A stretch of DNA of 64,000 bases from Pseudomonas sp. ADAK18 (GCF_012935695.1 NZ_CP052859.1:1467001-1531000), one strand, 5' to 3'; positions 26,896 through 36,954 are shown, counted from the first letter of the stretch. The notes: generated by a model from the sequence alone, not told the origin. Numbers and translations: made by a program.

Positions 26896-28131
26896 CTATA
26901 AAAACTCCACCTGCGCAGGCTGACGCTTCATCAACACCTGGCCCCCGCGAATCGAATACAACGGTAAGCCCTGGCTGCGAATCACTTCATAGTCGCTATC
27001 GGCGGAAAGGATCAGCAGGTTCGCCGGGCGCCCAGGCTCCAGGCCATAACGATCCCCCAGGGCCATGGCCTTGGCGCTGTTGTCGGTGACCAGGTCCAGG
27101 GCACTTTGCAGGGTGCGGTAGCCGAGCATATGGCAGATATGCAAACCGGCTTCCAGCACCCGCAGGATGTTGCCGTTGCCCAGTGGGTACCAGGGATCGA
27201 CGATGGAGTCCTGGCCAAAGCAGACGTTCATGCCGGCTTCCAGCAGTTCGTTGACCCGGGTCACGCCCCGACGTTTCGGAAAGTTGTCGAAGCGGCCTTG
27301 CAGGTGGATGCTTTCGGTGGGACAGGAAACGAAACTGATGCCCGAATGCCCCAACAGGCGGAATAGCTTGGCGCAGTAGGCGTTGTCGTAAGAGCCCATG
27401 GCCGTGGTGTGGCTGGCGGTGACGCGGGCACCCATGTCGCGGCTGCGGGCTTCTTCGGCCAGCACTTCAAGAAAGCGCGAGTGGGGATCGTCGGTTTCAT
27501 CGCAATGTACATCCACCAGGCAACCGGTGCGTTCGGCCAGGTCCATCAGGAATTTCACCGAGCTGACGCCCTGGTCGCGGGTGTATTCAAAGTGGGGGAT
27601 ACCACCGATCACATCGGCCCCCAGGCGAACGGCTTCTTCCATCAGCTCGCGGCCATTGCGAAAAGACTCGATTCCTTCCTGGGGAAACGCGACGATTTGC
27701 AGGTCGATCAGGTGCGTGCTTTCTTCGCGCACTTCCAGCATTGCCTTGAGGGCTGTCAGATCCGGGTCGGTGACGTCGACGTGAGTGCGCACATGCTGGA
27801 TGCCGTGGGCGGCCAGGGCCTGGATGGTTTTTTTGGCGCGGGCCTTGGTGTCTTCCTGGGTGATGGTGGCTTTGCGTTCGCCCCAGCACTCGATGCCTTC
27901 GAACAGCGTGCCGCTCATGTTCCAGCGTGGCTCACCGGCGGTAAGGGTGGCGTCGAGGTGGATATGCGGCTCGACGAAGGGGGGAACAACCAGATTACCG
28001 GCAGCGTCCAGATCATCCGGGCCTGCTGCTGGCGCTATGTTTTGTGGGGTGATGCTGGCGATCCGGCCGTGTTCCAGGTGCAGATCATGCAGGCCTTCAC
28101 GGTTGCGCAGGCGAGCGTTGATGATATGCAT
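26896..28131 (-). CDS. codA: Cytosine deaminase
   Basis: 411 aa from the ATG at 28131, chosen over 28152 because AAGAGGAAC lies just upstream on this strand. Amidohydrolase metal motifs are PHIHLDATLT, VDVHCDETDDPHSRF and VTASHTTAMGSYDNAYCAKL, with FGQDSIVDPWYPLGNGN holding the last Asp. It converts cytosine to uracil for pyrimidine salvage. The permease gene lies 39 bp upstream in the same direction, giving a codB-codA order. Related deaminases of other aminopyrimidines cannot be fully excluded. Confidence 0.92.
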   Translation of the reverse strand: MHIINARLRNREGLHDLHLEHGRIASITPQNIAPAAGPDDLDAAGNLVVPPFVEPHIHLDATLTAGEPRWNMSGTLFEGIECWGERKATITQEDTKARAKKTIQALAAHGIQHVRTHVDVTDPDLTALKAMLEVREESTHLIDLQIVAFPQEGIESFRNGRELMEEAVRLGADVIGGIPHFEYTRDQGVSSVKFLMDLAERTGCLVDVHCDETDDPHSRFLEVLAEEARSRDMGARVTASHTTAMGSYDNAYCAKLFRLLGHSGISFVSCPTESIHLQGRFDNFPKRRGVTRVNELLEAGMNVCFGQDSIVDPWYPLGNGNILRVLEAGLHICHMLGYRTLQSALDLVTDNSAKAMALGDRYGLEPGRPANLLILSADSDYEVIRSQGLPLYSIRGGQVLMKRQPAQVEFL

Positions 28132-28170
28132 GGGCAAGTTCCTCTTGGGCAAAAAGCAATCAGATAGTCA

Positions 28171-29439
28171 TTATGCCTGGACGTCAGCCAGTGGCGCCCG
28201 CACCCGCAGTACAGCGGTGAGCACGATGTAGGTCAACGACGCGGCAACAATGCCCACCAACGGTGCCACCCAGGGGGAGTTGAATGCCAGCACTGTCCCG
28301 ACGGCATAGGCGGTCAGCCCAGGCCAGTTGAATGCCGGCAACGGTGTATCGGCCAATCGTGGGTAGGCGCCGCGATACCGATAGAAGAAGTCCGCCATGA
28401 TCACCCCGCCAATCGGCGGAATCACCGTGCCCAGCAGGATCAGGTACGGCACCAGCATGTCGTACATACCTCCCAACGCCAGCAGCGTACCGATCACTGC
28501 GCCCACCAGGGTCACCGTCTTGCGACGCCCGGTGCGCAGCAGGTTGCAGCCAGCGACGGCGAAGTTGTAGATGGTGTTGTCCTGGGTGCTCCAGATATTG
28601 AGCAGCAACATGGCCATCGCGGCCATAGCAAAGCCTTGCAGTAGCAACACTTCCACCACATCGGGTTGCTGATAGACGATGGCTCCGTAGGCACCGATCA
28701 ACACCATCAAGCCATTTCCGATGAAGAAACCAATCAAGCTGGCCAGCACTGCCACCTTGGCCGAACGGGAAAACCGCGTCCAGTTGGTGGCTTGGGTCGC
28801 ACCACTGACAAAGGTGCCGAACACCAGAGTGATGGCGGTGGATATATCCAGCTCGCCGGTCGGCACCACAGCCAACAGGCCATCGAGCCCGCCGACTTTC
28901 ACCGTGGCGACCCACATCGACAGAAACAACAGGATGCCCATGGCCGGCACAGCGATGTAGGACAAAATTTCCAGCCCGCGATACCCCACGTAGGCGGTGG
29001 CGCAAAACACCATGCCAAACAGCACCATCAACGCCAGCACGTTGCCCTGGCTCAGTTCGAAATATTTGCCCAGCACCACGGCGGCGGTGGCGGTGCCCCA
29101 GGCATACCAGCCGATCTGGGTAAACCCAAGGATCAAGTCACTCAGCTTGCTGCCCATTTCACCAAAGCAGAAACGCCCCATCAGCACCGAGTTCAAGCCA
29201 CTCTTGAAGGCGATGTAACCCAGGCCTGCGGCGTAGATACCCAACAGCAGGTTACCCAGGGCCACGACGCCGAGCATCTGGGCAAAGCTGAAGGCTACCC
29301 CCAGCTTGCCGCCCGCGAACATGGTTGCGGTAAAAAACGTGAAACCCAACAGCACCATGGCCGTTGAGGCAAGGCCCTTGCGCGCATGCATGGGCACTTC
29401 GCTGAGGGGGTAATCGTTGCCAGGTTCGTGCTGCGTCAT
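28171..29439 (-). CDS. codB: Cytosine permease (NCS1 family)
   Basis: 422 aa from the ATG at 29439, preceded on this strand by GGGAGAAGG. About twelve hydrophobic segments. NCS1/CodB features are DYPLSEVPMHARKGL near the start, FCFGEMGSKLSDLILGFTQI, IGWYAWGTA and SGATQATNWTRFSRSAKVA. It imports cytosine by cation symport and lies upstream of codA. Confidence 0.92.
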   Translation of the reverse strand: MTQHEPGNDYPLSEVPMHARKGLASTAMVLLGFTFFTATMFAGGKLGVAFSFAQMLGVVALGNLLLGIYAAGLGYIAFKSGLNSVLMGRFCFGEMGSKLSDLILGFTQIGWYAWGTATAAVVLGKYFELSQGNVLALMVLFGMVFCATAYVGYRGLEILSYIAVPAMGILLFLSMWVATVKVGGLDGLLAVVPTGELDISTAITLVFGTFVSGATQATNWTRFSRSAKVAVLASLIGFFIGNGLMVLIGAYGAIVYQQPDVVEVLLLQGFAMAAMAMLLLNIWSTQDNTIYNFAVAGCNLLRTGRRKTVTLVGAVIGTLLALGGMYDMLVPYLILLGTVIPPIGGVIMADFFYRYRGAYPRLADTPLPAFNWPGLTAYAVGTVLAFNSPWVAPLVGIVAASLTYIVLTAVLRVRAPLADVQA

Positions 29440-29510
29440 GTGCCTTCTCCCTGAATAAATGACGCAGGTGTGTAGCACTGCTCGTGCCAACTCCAGGGGC
29501 GGGGAAGGGG

Positions 29511-30134
29511 TCAATCAAACAGGGTGTGGGTCGTCTCGCCGCGATGAAACGCAAATGCGGCCTCGAGATCACTCTCGATGGTCCGTCCTCGGGACAGCGG
29601 TGGCAGGTCATCCAGGCTGAAGAAACCGACATCCGTAGTCTCGAAGCCCGCTACGGGCGCAGCCTGGTCGAGACGTTCACACAGGAAGTACAGTTTGTAG
29701 AAGTCGCGGGTATCAGGCTTGTACAAGCCTTTCGCCTTATGGGTGACGCTGTACAGCGCCTGAGCCGTTACGCTCAGGCCAGCTTCTTCACGGATTTCCT
29801 TGACGATGTTTTCCGCCGCGGATAAACCGATATCGGCGTAGCCACCCGGCAACGCCCAACAGCCGTCGTTCAGTTCTCGCACCAACAAGATGCGGTCGCC
29901 CTCAATCACAGCACCGCGCACATCGAGCATCGGCGTCGAATAGCGCTTGGCGAAATCCGAAACCAGCCCGCTGATGCGCTCCAGAGGCACATTGCCCAGT
30001 TGCGCGAGCATGCTGTGGGCGATATGAGCGATCTCCTCAAAGCGTTCGCGCTCGAAGTCATCGGTGCAAAAGTGCAGCCCTGTGGACGCCAGTGCCTGCA
30101 GGCGTTTGGCCTGGGCCAGCCAGGTATTTTCCAT
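29511..30134 (-). CDS. Nudix hydrolase with N-terminal Nudix-associated domain
   Basis: 207 aa. The first about 60 residues (WLAQAKRLQALASTGLHFCT, FERERFEEIAHIAHSML) match the helical domain that precedes Nudix domains in YjhB-like hydrolases. The Nudix box runs from GGYADIGLSAAEN to VKEIREEAGLSV. The catalytic EIREE is kept, but the first Glu of the consensus is Leu and the Arg is Lys. The substrate is probably a nucleoside diphosphate derivative. It lies 71 bp upstream of codB in the same direction, so it may be co-transcribed with nucleobase salvage genes. Confidence 0.85.
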   Translation of the reverse strand: MENTWLAQAKRLQALASTGLHFCTDDFERERFEEIAHIAHSMLAQLGNVPLERISGLVSDFAKRYSTPMLDVRGAVIEGDRILLVRELNDGCWALPGGYADIGLSAAENIVKEIREEAGLSVTAQALYSVTHKAKGLYKPDTRDFYKLYFLCERLDQAAPVAGFETTDVGFFSLDDLPPLSRGRTIESDLEAAFAFHRGETTHTLFD

Positions 30135-30233
30135 GATGCGTTCCTTGAATGCCGAGATGTCCGGTTTATACGCTGTAGCCGATCAGGGCAAGGCCATCAG
30201 CTCGGCGTTACCCAAAGAGGCTGGCGCCATGCA

Positions 30234-30260
30234 TAAAAAAACCACCGTAGAGGTGGTTTT
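30234..30260. terminator. Bidirectional rho-independent terminator
   Basis: AAAACCACC (30238-30246) pairs with GGTGGTTTT (30252-30260) around the loop GTAGA, with further A's before it, so T runs occur on both transcripts. It lies 17 bp after the queD stop on the minus strand. Confidence 0.8.
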
Positions 30261-30277
30261 CAATAAGTACTGCCCGC

Positions 30278-30634
30278 TTACTCGCCGCGATAAATGCAGC
30301 CACTGGTGCAGGTCTCATGGATCCGAATCGCACTGAGCTCCGGCAGCAGCGGTTTCAATTCATTCCAGATCCATTTGGCCAGCACTTCGCTGGTAGGGTT
30401 TTCGAGGCCCGGAATGTCATTGAGGTAGTTGTGATCGAGACGCTCGTAGAGCGGCTTGAAAATCGCCTTGATCTCCGAGAAGTCACGGATCCAGCCGGTA
30501 TGCGGGTCGAGGTCGCCGCTCAGGTGGATCGCCACCTTGAACGAGTGGCCATGCAGACGTCCGCATTTGTGGCCTTCGGGTACGTGGGGCAGGCGGTGGG
30601 CGGACTCGAAGGTAAACTCTTTGAAGATTTCCAC
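30278..30634 (-). CDS. queD: 6-carboxy-5,6,7,8-tetrahydropterin synthase QueD
   Basis: 118 aa from the GTG at 30634 ([20 protein letters not shown]); a longer open frame to 30772 does not look like this family, whose members are about 118-120 aa. Zinc-binding histidines are in ESAHRL and RLHGHSFKV, the catalytic Cys in [10 protein letters not shown], then LDHNYLNDI and [13 protein letters not shown]. It converts 7,8-dihydroneopterin triphosphate to carboxytetrahydropterin in queuosine (tRNA) synthesis. A single-gene unit with its own terminator. Confidence 0.93.
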   Translation of the reverse strand: MEIFKEFTFESAHRLPHVPEGHKCGRLHGHSFKVAIHLSGDLDPHTGWIRDFSEIKAIFKPLYERLDHNYLNDIPGLENPTSEVLAKWIWNELKPLLPELSAIRIHETCTSGCIYRGE

Positions 30635-30816
30635 GGTATTTTCAGCTCGGTCAGGTGTCAGGCAGGCGGCGAGTTTAACAGCTTGACCCGGCGCTGCGCA
30701 TACCGCGTAGCAGCTGTCGAGCCCAAGCGAGGCTGCGTCAGGTACGCCGCGGTTCGCCAGATAGGCCGCCAACGCAGCCTCGCTGGGGCCAGGAAGCCGG
30801 GAGAACGGTTAACAAG

Positions 30817-31896
30817 TTAAAGGGCTATCAGCCGCTCACCCAGGCCGCCGTTATCCGCCAACTGCATAAACTCATCCCCCAACCGCCGGCTTTCACTCAT
30901 TGCCGTTTGCCAGTACTTGTTGCGGCCCGGGTCATCTCCCATGAAGCGCTTGAAGTCACTGCGGTCCGGCAGTTTGCCGTAAGGCAGGCGGGCCAGGTAT
31001 TCCCTGGACGGTGCCAACAGCAACACGTCCTGCAGGCCTTGCTGATTACCGCGCCGCCAGGGCAGGCCCTTGTCAAACCAGCCAGGAATGACCCGGTCGG
31101 TGAAGTGCGGGTACAGCACGATGTCATCGCCGTGGTAGGGCAGGTCGAGGTGATAGTCCAGCAAACCGCCATCGCGGTAGGTGCCGGTGCCCGCGCCCGG
31201 CAGGTTGCGCACCCCTTGCATGACCATCGGGATCGAGCCGGATGCCAGTAACGCCTGGCGCAGGTTGCCCAGTTCCAGGTGGAGGAAGCGCGATGGGAAG
31301 TCCTTGAGCGGATGCAGCGGTGGCGCCTGGCGCGGGTCGTGGATGATCAGCCGTTCGAAATGCCGCGACAGCCGCGCGCGTCCCCGCAAGTTGTCGGCAA
31401 TCACCGACGACAGCCCCAGGCCCAGACGGCCACGATGATCGTCAGCCAGCAGGCCGTGGCTTTTGACCACCACGATATTCAGTCGATAGTCGGGGTTGGC
31501 CAGCAATGTGGCGTCGCGCCCGGCCAGCAAGTCGTCGAGCATGCGCTGGCAGCTCTGGCTGACTTCGGCCATGGTCACGCCCTTGGCAAAACGCTGCTCG
31601 TTATACAGCCGGCCCAGGTCCAGCAGGCCTTGCACCGGGTCGGGCAGGCAGGCACTGGCAAAGCGCCAGGAACCGATGGACGCGCCGATCAGTGAGCGCT
31701 GACGAGGTGCACGAGGCAGCCAGTCACCGAACAACGCCAGGTCGATGCCCTGAATCCCCAAGGCTTTTGGTCCGCCGGCCGCGCCAGGCAGAATGCCAAC
31801 GTCCGCTGGCTTCAAACCCTGTTCGCGGATCCGCGAAAGGGCGCGTTTGCCGGCTTTGAGCGTCAGGGCAGGGTACTTGATGTGAATAGCCGTCAT
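30817..31896 (-). CDS. Patatin-like phospholipase family protein
   Basis: 359 aa from the ATG at 31896 (MTAIHIKYPALTL). The glycine-rich oxyanion part GILPGAAGGPKALGIQG, the nucleophile motif LIGASIGSWRFA (GxSxG) and the dyad Asp in YRDGGLLDYHLDL are present. No signal peptide is seen, so it is cytoplasmic or secreted without one. Function is unknown beyond probable acyl hydrolase. It is divergent from the bqsPQRS operon across 150 bp. Confidence 0.85.
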   Translation of the reverse strand: MTAIHIKYPALTLKAGKRALSRIREQGLKPADVGILPGAAGGPKALGIQGIDLALFGDWLPRAPRQRSLIGASIGSWRFASACLPDPVQGLLDLGRLYNEQRFAKGVTMAEVSQSCQRMLDDLLAGRDATLLANPDYRLNIVVVKSHGLLADDHRGRLGLGLSSVIADNLRGRARLSRHFERLIIHDPRQAPPLHPLKDFPSRFLHLELGNLRQALLASGSIPMVMQGVRNLPGAGTGTYRDGGLLDYHLDLPYHGDDIVLYPHFTDRVIPGWFDKGLPWRRGNQQGLQDVLLLAPSREYLARLPYGKLPDRSDFKRFMGDDPGRNKYWQTAMSESRRLGDEFMQLADNGGLGERLIAL

Positions 31897-31975
31897 ACCG
31901 GTCTCTATGGGAACGAGCAGGGCAGTATAGAAAATCTTCCTTGGTCGCACGCAAGGTGAATTGCCATGGTGGCAA

Positions 31976-31991
31976 TTCAGTTTCAGTTAAG
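31976..31991 (+). promoter_or_regulatory. Candidate BqsR binding site
   Basis: TTCAG-N6-TTAAG. The BqsR site described in P. aeruginosa is the tandem TTAAG-N6-TTAAG, so this has one mismatch and correct spacing. It lies 55 bp before the first gene of the operon, fitting autoregulation. Confidence 0.55.
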
Positions 31992-32046
31992 TTGCAGCCG
32001 TTACCGTGAGCCCCGTAGGAAAAACATCCCGAAACGGAGACTCACC

Positions 32047-32355
32047 ATGAAAACCCTCACAGCTTTGGCCACCACCAGTATCATCGTCATGACCGCCGGC
32101 CTGGCCCAGGCCCGAGACCTGGGGCCGGATGAAGCGCTGAGACTGCGCGACGCTGGTACCATTGTGTCTTTCGAGAAGCTCAATGCGACGGCACTGGCCA
32201 GTCACCCCGGCGCCACGGTGCATGAAACCGAGCTTGAAGAGGAATACGGCAAGTACCTTTATCAAGTGGAGCTGCGCGATGTCCAAGGCGTCGAGTGGAA
32301 CCTGGAATTGGACGCTGTTACTGGGGCCATCCTCAAGAACCATCAGGATACGTAA
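32047..32355 (+). CDS. bqsP: PepSY-domain periplasmic protein, BqsP-like
   Basis: 102 aa from the ATG at 32047 (MKTLTALATTSIIVMTAGLA) with a signal peptide cleaved after AQA. A single PepSY domain fills the mature part (DLGPDEALRLRDAGTIVSFE, ATVHETELEEEYGKYLYQVE, LDAVTGAILKNHQDT). First of four overlapping genes; the stop shares a base with the next start (TAATG). In P. aeruginosa the matching gene PA2659 opens the operon of the BqsRS (CarRS) system, which responds to Fe(II) and has also been linked to calcium. Confidence 0.85.
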   Translation: MKTLTALATTSIIVMTAGLAQARDLGPDEALRLRDAGTIVSFEKLNATALASHPGATVHETELEEEYGKYLYQVELRDVQGVEWNLELDAVTGAILKNHQDT

Positions 32356-32678
32356 TGAAGGTAAATCTACGCACCAGCAGTCGAGTGGCGCTGGTGCTCC
32401 TGGCGTTTTGCTCAAGTCTGGCCGCACGAGACCTGGGCCAGGACGAGGCCTTGCGTCTGAGCCAGAAAGGTTACATCAAGCCGCTGGAACAGTTGCTGGG
32501 GCAGGCTTTCGAGCGCTATCCCGGTAGTCGCTTGCTGGATGCCGAGCTGGAGGAACATAAGGATCGGCCTGTGCGGTATATCTATGAAATCGAATTGCTG
32601 ACGGTTGAAGGGGTGGTCCGAGAAATCGAACTCGACGCCAACACCGGCGAACTGCTCAAAGACAAGGAAGACGACTGA
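32355..32678 (+). CDS. bqsQ: PepSY-domain protein, BqsQ-like
   Basis: 107 aa with a signal peptide ([18 protein letters not shown]). The PepSY domain is paralogous to the upstream gene: both share DLG-DEALRL, E-YGKYLYQVEL versus [14 protein letters not shown], and [15 protein letters not shown] at the end. A local duplication gave the pair. It overlaps the upstream and downstream genes by one base each (TAATG, TGATG), so the four genes form one transcript. Role in the signalling pathway is unknown. Confidence 0.85.
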   Translation: MKVNLRTSSRVALVLLAFCSSLAARDLGQDEALRLSQKGYIKPLEQLLGQAFERYPGSRLLDAELEEHKDRPVRYIYEIELLTVEGVVREIELDANTGELLKDKEDD

Positions 32679-33346
32679 TGCGCCTGCTGCTGGTGGAAGA
32701 CCATGTACCCCTGGCCGATGAGTTGATGGCCGGGCTCAATCGCCAGGGTTATGCCGTCGACTGGTTGGCGGATGGGCGCGACGCGGTGTATCAGGGACGC
32801 AGCGAGCCTTACGACTTGATCGTTCTCGACCTCGGTCTGCCCGGTCTACCGGGGTTGGAAGTATTGGCACAATGGCGAGCCGCCGGTTTGGCCACACCGG
32901 TCTTGATCCTCACCGCCCGCGACTCTTGGGCTGAACGCATCGAAGGCCTCAAGGCGGGTGCCGACGACTACCTGAGCAAGCCCTTTCATCCCGAAGAGTT
33001 GCACCTGCGTATCCAGGCCTTGTTGCGCCGCTCTCACGGTCAGGCAAACCAGCCGACCCTGCAGGCCGCCGGTTTGCATCTGGACGAGGGACGCCAGTGC
33101 GTTATTCGTGATGGCGACGATATTCAATTGACCGCCGCCGAGTTTCGGTTACTACGTTATTTCATGCTGCATCCCGAGCAGATTCTGTCGAAAAGCCACT
33201 TGGCCGAACATCTGTACGACGGTGAAACCGAGCGCGATTCCAATGTGCTGGAAGTCCACGTCAACCATCTGCGCCGCAAGCTGGGCCGCAGCGTGATCGA
33301 AACCCGCCGTGGCCAGGGTTACCTGTTTGGCGCCAGTAAAGCGTGA
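32678..33346 (+). CDS. bqsR: OmpR-family response regulator, BqsR/CarR-like
   Basis: 222 aa. The receiver domain has the acidic pair in LLVEDHVPL, phospho-acceptor Asp51 in [10 protein letters not shown], Thr in LILTARDS and Lys in YLSKPF. The C-terminal winged helix (about 128-220: [42 protein letters not shown]) is OmpR type. Gene order P-Q-R-S and the following chemoreceptor genes match P. aeruginosa PA2659-PA2652, where the regulator is BqsR/CarR. It overlaps the kinase gene by 4 bp. Confidence 0.9.
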   Translation: MRLLLVEDHVPLADELMAGLNRQGYAVDWLADGRDAVYQGRSEPYDLIVLDLGLPGLPGLEVLAQWRAAGLATPVLILTARDSWAERIEGLKAGADDYLSKPFHPEELHLRIQALLRRSHGQANQPTLQAAGLHLDEGRQCVIRDGDDIQLTAAEFRLLRYFMLHPEQILSKSHLAEHLYDGETERDSNVLEVHVNHLRRKLGRSVIETRRGQGYLFGASKA

Positions 33347-34662
33347 AGTCCATTCAGCGACGGTTGAGCCTGGGGCTGATCAGCGTCATGGTGGTCGTTG
33401 GCCTGGTGCTGGCACAAACCAGCCTGTGGCTGTTTGAAATGGGCTTGCAGCGCTACCTTGAATCGGGACTGCGCAACGACAGCGAAAACCTGCTGGTGGC
33501 ACTCGTGCGTGGGCCCAATGGTGTGCAACTGGATGAGCAGCGCCTGTCACCGGCCTATCAGCGCCCGTTTTCCGGCCACTATTTCCGTATCGATTTTTCC
33601 GACACCCACTGGCGCTCTCGCTCCTTGTGGGATCAGGAATTGCCGCAACTGCCTCACTCAGGGCTGAAGGGCAATCTGCAACTGGGGCCGGAGGGCCAGC
33701 AACTGTTGGTGTTGCGTTCGGACTACAAGCGCTTCGGCCAATCGATTTCTATCAGCGTGGCTCAGGACTACACGCCGGTCAGGGAAAGCTTTCGCCTGAT
33801 GCGCCAGGTCGGTCTGGTCCTCGGGTTGGCGGCGTTATTGTTAATCCTGGTCCTGCAACGGGTTACCGTGCGCAGGGCCTTGCGCCCCTTGGAGACCGCT
33901 CGCGAACAGATCGCCCAACTGCAGCAAGGCCAGCGCTCGCAACTGGATACCCAGGTGCCGGTGGAGCTGGAGCCGCTGGTGGCGCAAATCAACCATTTGC
34001 TGGCCCATACCGAAGACAGCCTCAAGCGCTCACGCAATGCCTTGGGCAACCTCGGCCATGCCTTGAAAACCCCGCTGGCAGTGTTGCTGAGCGTGGCGTC
34101 CAGCGAACAACTCAAAGACCATCCGCAGCTCGCCAAGCTGCTGCGCGAGCAACTGGAGCAGGTACAGCAACGACTCAACCGAGAACTCAACCGCGCGCGG
34201 CTGGCCGGTGAGACCTTGCCCGGCGCCTTGTTTGACTGCGATGGAGAGTTGCCAGGGTTGCTGGCGACCTTGAACATGATCCACGGCGAGCATCTGGCGT
34301 TGAGCTACCACGTACGGCCCGGCTTGCAGTTGCCGTGGGACCGCGAGGACCTGCTGGAGCTGCTGGGCAACCTGCTGGACAACGCCTGCAAGTGGGCGGA
34401 TGCCGAGGTAGTGCTTCGCATCGACGAAGTGGCGGAGGGTTTCCGCCTGAGCGTGGAGGACGATGGCCCTGGGATTCCCGAAAGCCAGCGCGATCAGGTC
34501 TTCAGCCGTGGTACACGCTTGGATGAACAAACTCAGGGCCATGGCCTTGGGCTGGGGATCGTGCGGGATATCGTCGAAGTGTGGGGCGGGGTGTTGCAGT
34601 TGCAAGAGAGCGAGTTGGGCGGGTTGAAGGTGGTGATTGAGCTGCCCCGTCGCCAGGGCTGA
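33343..34662 (+). CDS. bqsS: Sensor histidine kinase, BqsS/CarS-like
   Basis: 439 aa from a GTG overlapping the regulator stop. Membrane segments at about residues 8-28 and 152-172 enclose a periplasmic sensor of about 120 residues. HAMP follows, then the phospho-acceptor His239 in [15 protein letters not shown], the N box [14 protein letters not shown], and [11 protein letters not shown] with [12 protein letters not shown]. The kinase core is PhoQ-like. Homologues sense Fe(II) or respond to calcium. I did not find an RExxE motif in the sensor domain. Confidence 0.9.
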   Translation: MKSIQRRLSLGLISVMVVVGLVLAQTSLWLFEMGLQRYLESGLRNDSENLLVALVRGPNGVQLDEQRLSPAYQRPFSGHYFRIDFSDTHWRSRSLWDQELPQLPHSGLKGNLQLGPEGQQLLVLRSDYKRFGQSISISVAQDYTPVRESFRLMRQVGLVLGLAALLLILVLQRVTVRRALRPLETAREQIAQLQQGQRSQLDTQVPVELEPLVAQINHLLAHTEDSLKRSRNALGNLGHALKTPLAVLLSVASSEQLKDHPQLAKLLREQLEQVQQRLNRELNRARLAGETLPGALFDCDGELPGLLATLNMIHGEHLALSYHVRPGLQLPWDREDLLELLGNLLDNACKWADAEVVLRIDEVAEGFRLSVEDDGPGIPESQRDQVFSRGTRLDEQTQGHGLGLGIVRDIVEVWGGVLQLQESELGGLKVVIELPRRQG

Positions 34663-34674
34663 AGAGCTCGATCA

Positions 34675-34788
34675 CCTGTAGCCGCTGGCGCAGCCTGCGA
34701 TCGGCTGCGCAGCAGTCGTCAGGATCTTGAAACCGCTGAAGGTCCTTCGGCCCTTATCGCAGCCTCGTATCTCGGCAGCGGCTACAGG
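34675..34788. repeat. 114-bp palindromic intergenic repeat
   Basis: Starts CCTGTAGCCGCTG and ends CAGCGGCTACAGG, perfect 13-bp inverted ends, with a further internal hairpin (GGCGCAGCCTGCGATCGG-type, CTGCGCAGC). Elements with these ends are widespread between genes of fluorescent pseudomonads. It is a different class from the GTGGCGAG REPINs further right. It lies between convergent bqsS and a chemoreceptor gene and may act as a terminator. Confidence 0.75.
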
Positions 34789-34806
34789 AAGGGCGGTGTT
34801 ATCCCA

Positions 34807-36954
34807 TCAAACCCTGAACTGATCCATCAAGCTCTGCTGCTGGTTGGCCAGGCTGTTCAACGCCTGACTGACCCGCGCCGACTCATTGGCCTGGCCTGAT
34901 AGCGATTCCGTCACGTCACGAATGCTTGCCACGTTATGGTTGATCTCCTCGGCCACCGCGCTCTGTTCTTCGGCGGCGCTGGCGATTTGCAGGTTCATGT
35001 CGCTGATCACCGTCACCGCATCACCAATCTGGCGCAGTGCGGTCACGGCATGGCCCACTTGCTCGACGCTGCCCTGGGCCTGGCGGTGGCTGTTGCTCAT
35101 GGAGCCCACTACGTCCTGAGTGCCGCTTTGCAGTTGCTCGATGACCGCGCGGGTTTCCTCCACCGATTCCTGGGTGCGCCGTGCCAGGTTGCGCACTTCA
35201 TCGGCGACTACCGCAAAACCACGACCGGCCTCGCCAGCACGGGCCGCTTCGATAGCGGCGTTGAGGGCCAGCAGGTTGGTCTGTTCGGCAATGGCGCGGA
35301 TCACTTCCAGCACTGAACCGATCTTCTCGCTGTTGGCCGCCAGGCCTTCAACTTGGGCCATGGCCGTGCTCATGTCGGCGGCCAGGTGGCCGATGCTGGT
35401 GGTGGTGCGATCGATCACGGTCAGGCCTTCGCGGGTGGCTTGATCCGCATCGCGCGCGGCCTGGGCCGCCTGGGCCGCGCTGCGGGCGACGTCCTGGGCG
35501 GTGGCGCTCATCTCGTGGGAAGCCGTGGCCACCTGGTCTACCTGACGGTACTGCTGCTCCATGCCTGCGCTGGTTTCGGTGGCGATGGCGGCGGACTGGT
35601 CGGCGGTGCCACGGGCGTCCTGTACCGAACGTTTGACCTGGGCAATGATCGGTTGCAGCTTGTCGAGGAAACGGTTGAACCAGCCGGCCAACTCACCGAG
35701 TTCATCGCGCTTGTCGTAGGCCAGGCGCCGGGTCAAATCGCCTTCACCGCTGGCGATATCTTCCAGCATGCGTGCCACGCCGAGGATCGGCCGGGTCACG
35801 CTGCGGGCCATCAGCCACACCAGCAACAGCCCGACGATCGCCGCCAACAAACCCAGGCTCAGTTCCAGTAACGTGCCTTTGGCGTTGTCGGCATCCAGTT
35901 CGGCCTTGAGGGCTTCGGCTGGGGCGACCAGGACTTTTTCCGGCACATCCAGCAACACGCCCCACGACTTGCCGCCGGGAATCGGTTGGAACGGCGCCAG
36001 CACTTTGAGTTGATGATCGCTACGCAGGCTGCGGGTCTCGGCGCTGTTGGCAAGGGCGCTGATCAGCTGCGCGCCACTGGCCGTGTCAACTTTGTCCAGG
36101 CGTTGGCTGAGTTGACTGGCGTCCGGGCTGTAACCGGCGAGCAGGCCCACCGGGCTGATAATGCTGACGCTGGTCTGGCCATCGTAGAGCTTCTGGCTGG
36201 CCTGCTGGCTGATGGCTTGCAGGCTATTGAGGTTGATGTCCACCGACAGCGAGGCAATGACTTTACCATCCACCATCAGCGGGAAAACGATGCTGGTCAT
36301 CAGCACGTTCTGCCCGTCGATCACATAGAAGTAGGGCTCGATCACACACGGCTTGAGGGTGGCGCGCGGGCAGGTGAACCAGGCGTTGGCCTTCTCACCG
36401 CTGGGGCCGAGACTGGTGTCGGACATGTCGCTTTCCGGCAGCGGCATTGACGTCAACTTGCCGGGTGTCGGCTGCGACCAATACAGGGCAAAGCGGCCTT
36501 TTTCATTGCTGCCCAGCTCTTTCTGACCGTTGAACAACTCGTCCTTACCGTCCAGTGCATTGGCTTCGAACACCAGGGACAGGCCCAGCAAGTCCGGGTT
36601 GGCTTGCAGCGCCGCCTTGACTTGGCGAGTCAGGTCTTCCCGCAGGTCGAAGGCATCCAGGAAGCGCTTCTCGGCCTGCTCACGCAAAAACAACACCTGC
36701 CGGGAAAAGCCGTGGCCGTACTGGTAGGCGTCCATGAACTGCTGGCGAATGCCCAGCGCCTGGACTTCACCCTGGGCCTCGATGCGTGCCTGGGCGGCCT
36801 CGTCGAGCATCTCCATGCTGGACGCCTTGACCCGCTGGGAACTCTGCTCCATGCGATACAACGAAAGACCCACCAGCAAGGTCACGATTCCCGCCAGGCA
36901 CAGGCCAGCCAGGAGGGTAATTTTCCATTGTATGGACAGCTGTCTGAGCGACAT
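34807..36954 (-). CDS. Methyl-accepting chemotaxis protein with dCache sensor, TlpQ-like
   Basis: 715 aa from the ATG at 36954 ([17 protein letters not shown]), with AAGGAT upstream on this strand. The first membrane segment (about 11-32) is followed by a large periplasmic double-Cache domain (about 33-365), a second segment, HAMP, and a signalling tip with [20 protein letters not shown]. Position next to bqsS and the antiporter matches P. aeruginosa PA2654 (TlpQ), a receptor for histamine and polyamines. Ligand here is inferred from that synteny only. Confidence 0.9.
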   Translation of the reverse strand: MSLRQLSIQWKITLLAGLCLAGIVTLLVGLSLYRMEQSSQRVKASSMEMLDEAAQARIEAQGEVQALGIRQQFMDAYQYGHGFSRQVLFLREQAEKRFLDAFDLREDLTRQVKAALQANPDLLGLSLVFEANALDGKDELFNGQKELGSNEKGRFALYWSQPTPGKLTSMPLPESDMSDTSLGPSGEKANAWFTCPRATLKPCVIEPYFYVIDGQNVLMTSIVFPLMVDGKVIASLSVDINLNSLQAISQQASQKLYDGQTSVSIISPVGLLAGYSPDASQLSQRLDKVDTASGAQLISALANSAETRSLRSDHQLKVLAPFQPIPGGKSWGVLLDVPEKVLVAPAEALKAELDADNAKGTLLELSLGLLAAIVGLLLVWLMARSVTRPILGVARMLEDIASGEGDLTRRLAYDKRDELGELAGWFNRFLDKLQPIIAQVKRSVQDARGTADQSAAIATETSAGMEQQYRQVDQVATASHEMSATAQDVARSAAQAAQAARDADQATREGLTVIDRTTTSIGHLAADMSTAMAQVEGLAANSEKIGSVLEVIRAIAEQTNLLALNAAIEAARAGEAGRGFAVVADEVRNLARRTQESVEETRAVIEQLQSGTQDVVGSMSNSHRQAQGSVEQVGHAVTALRQIGDAVTVISDMNLQIASAAEEQSAVAEEINHNVASIRDVTESLSGQANESARVSQALNSLANQQQSLMDQFRV

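Noticed and set aside
30635..30772. 46-residue extension of QueD
   Set aside because: Family members begin at the [14 protein letters not shown] segment; the extension looks non-coding and would exceed the usual length.
33450..33800. RExxE iron-binding motif in the periplasmic part of the BqsS-like kinase
   Set aside because: No RExxE is present there; the nearest text is RESFRL. The metal specificity therefore cannot be inferred from this motif.
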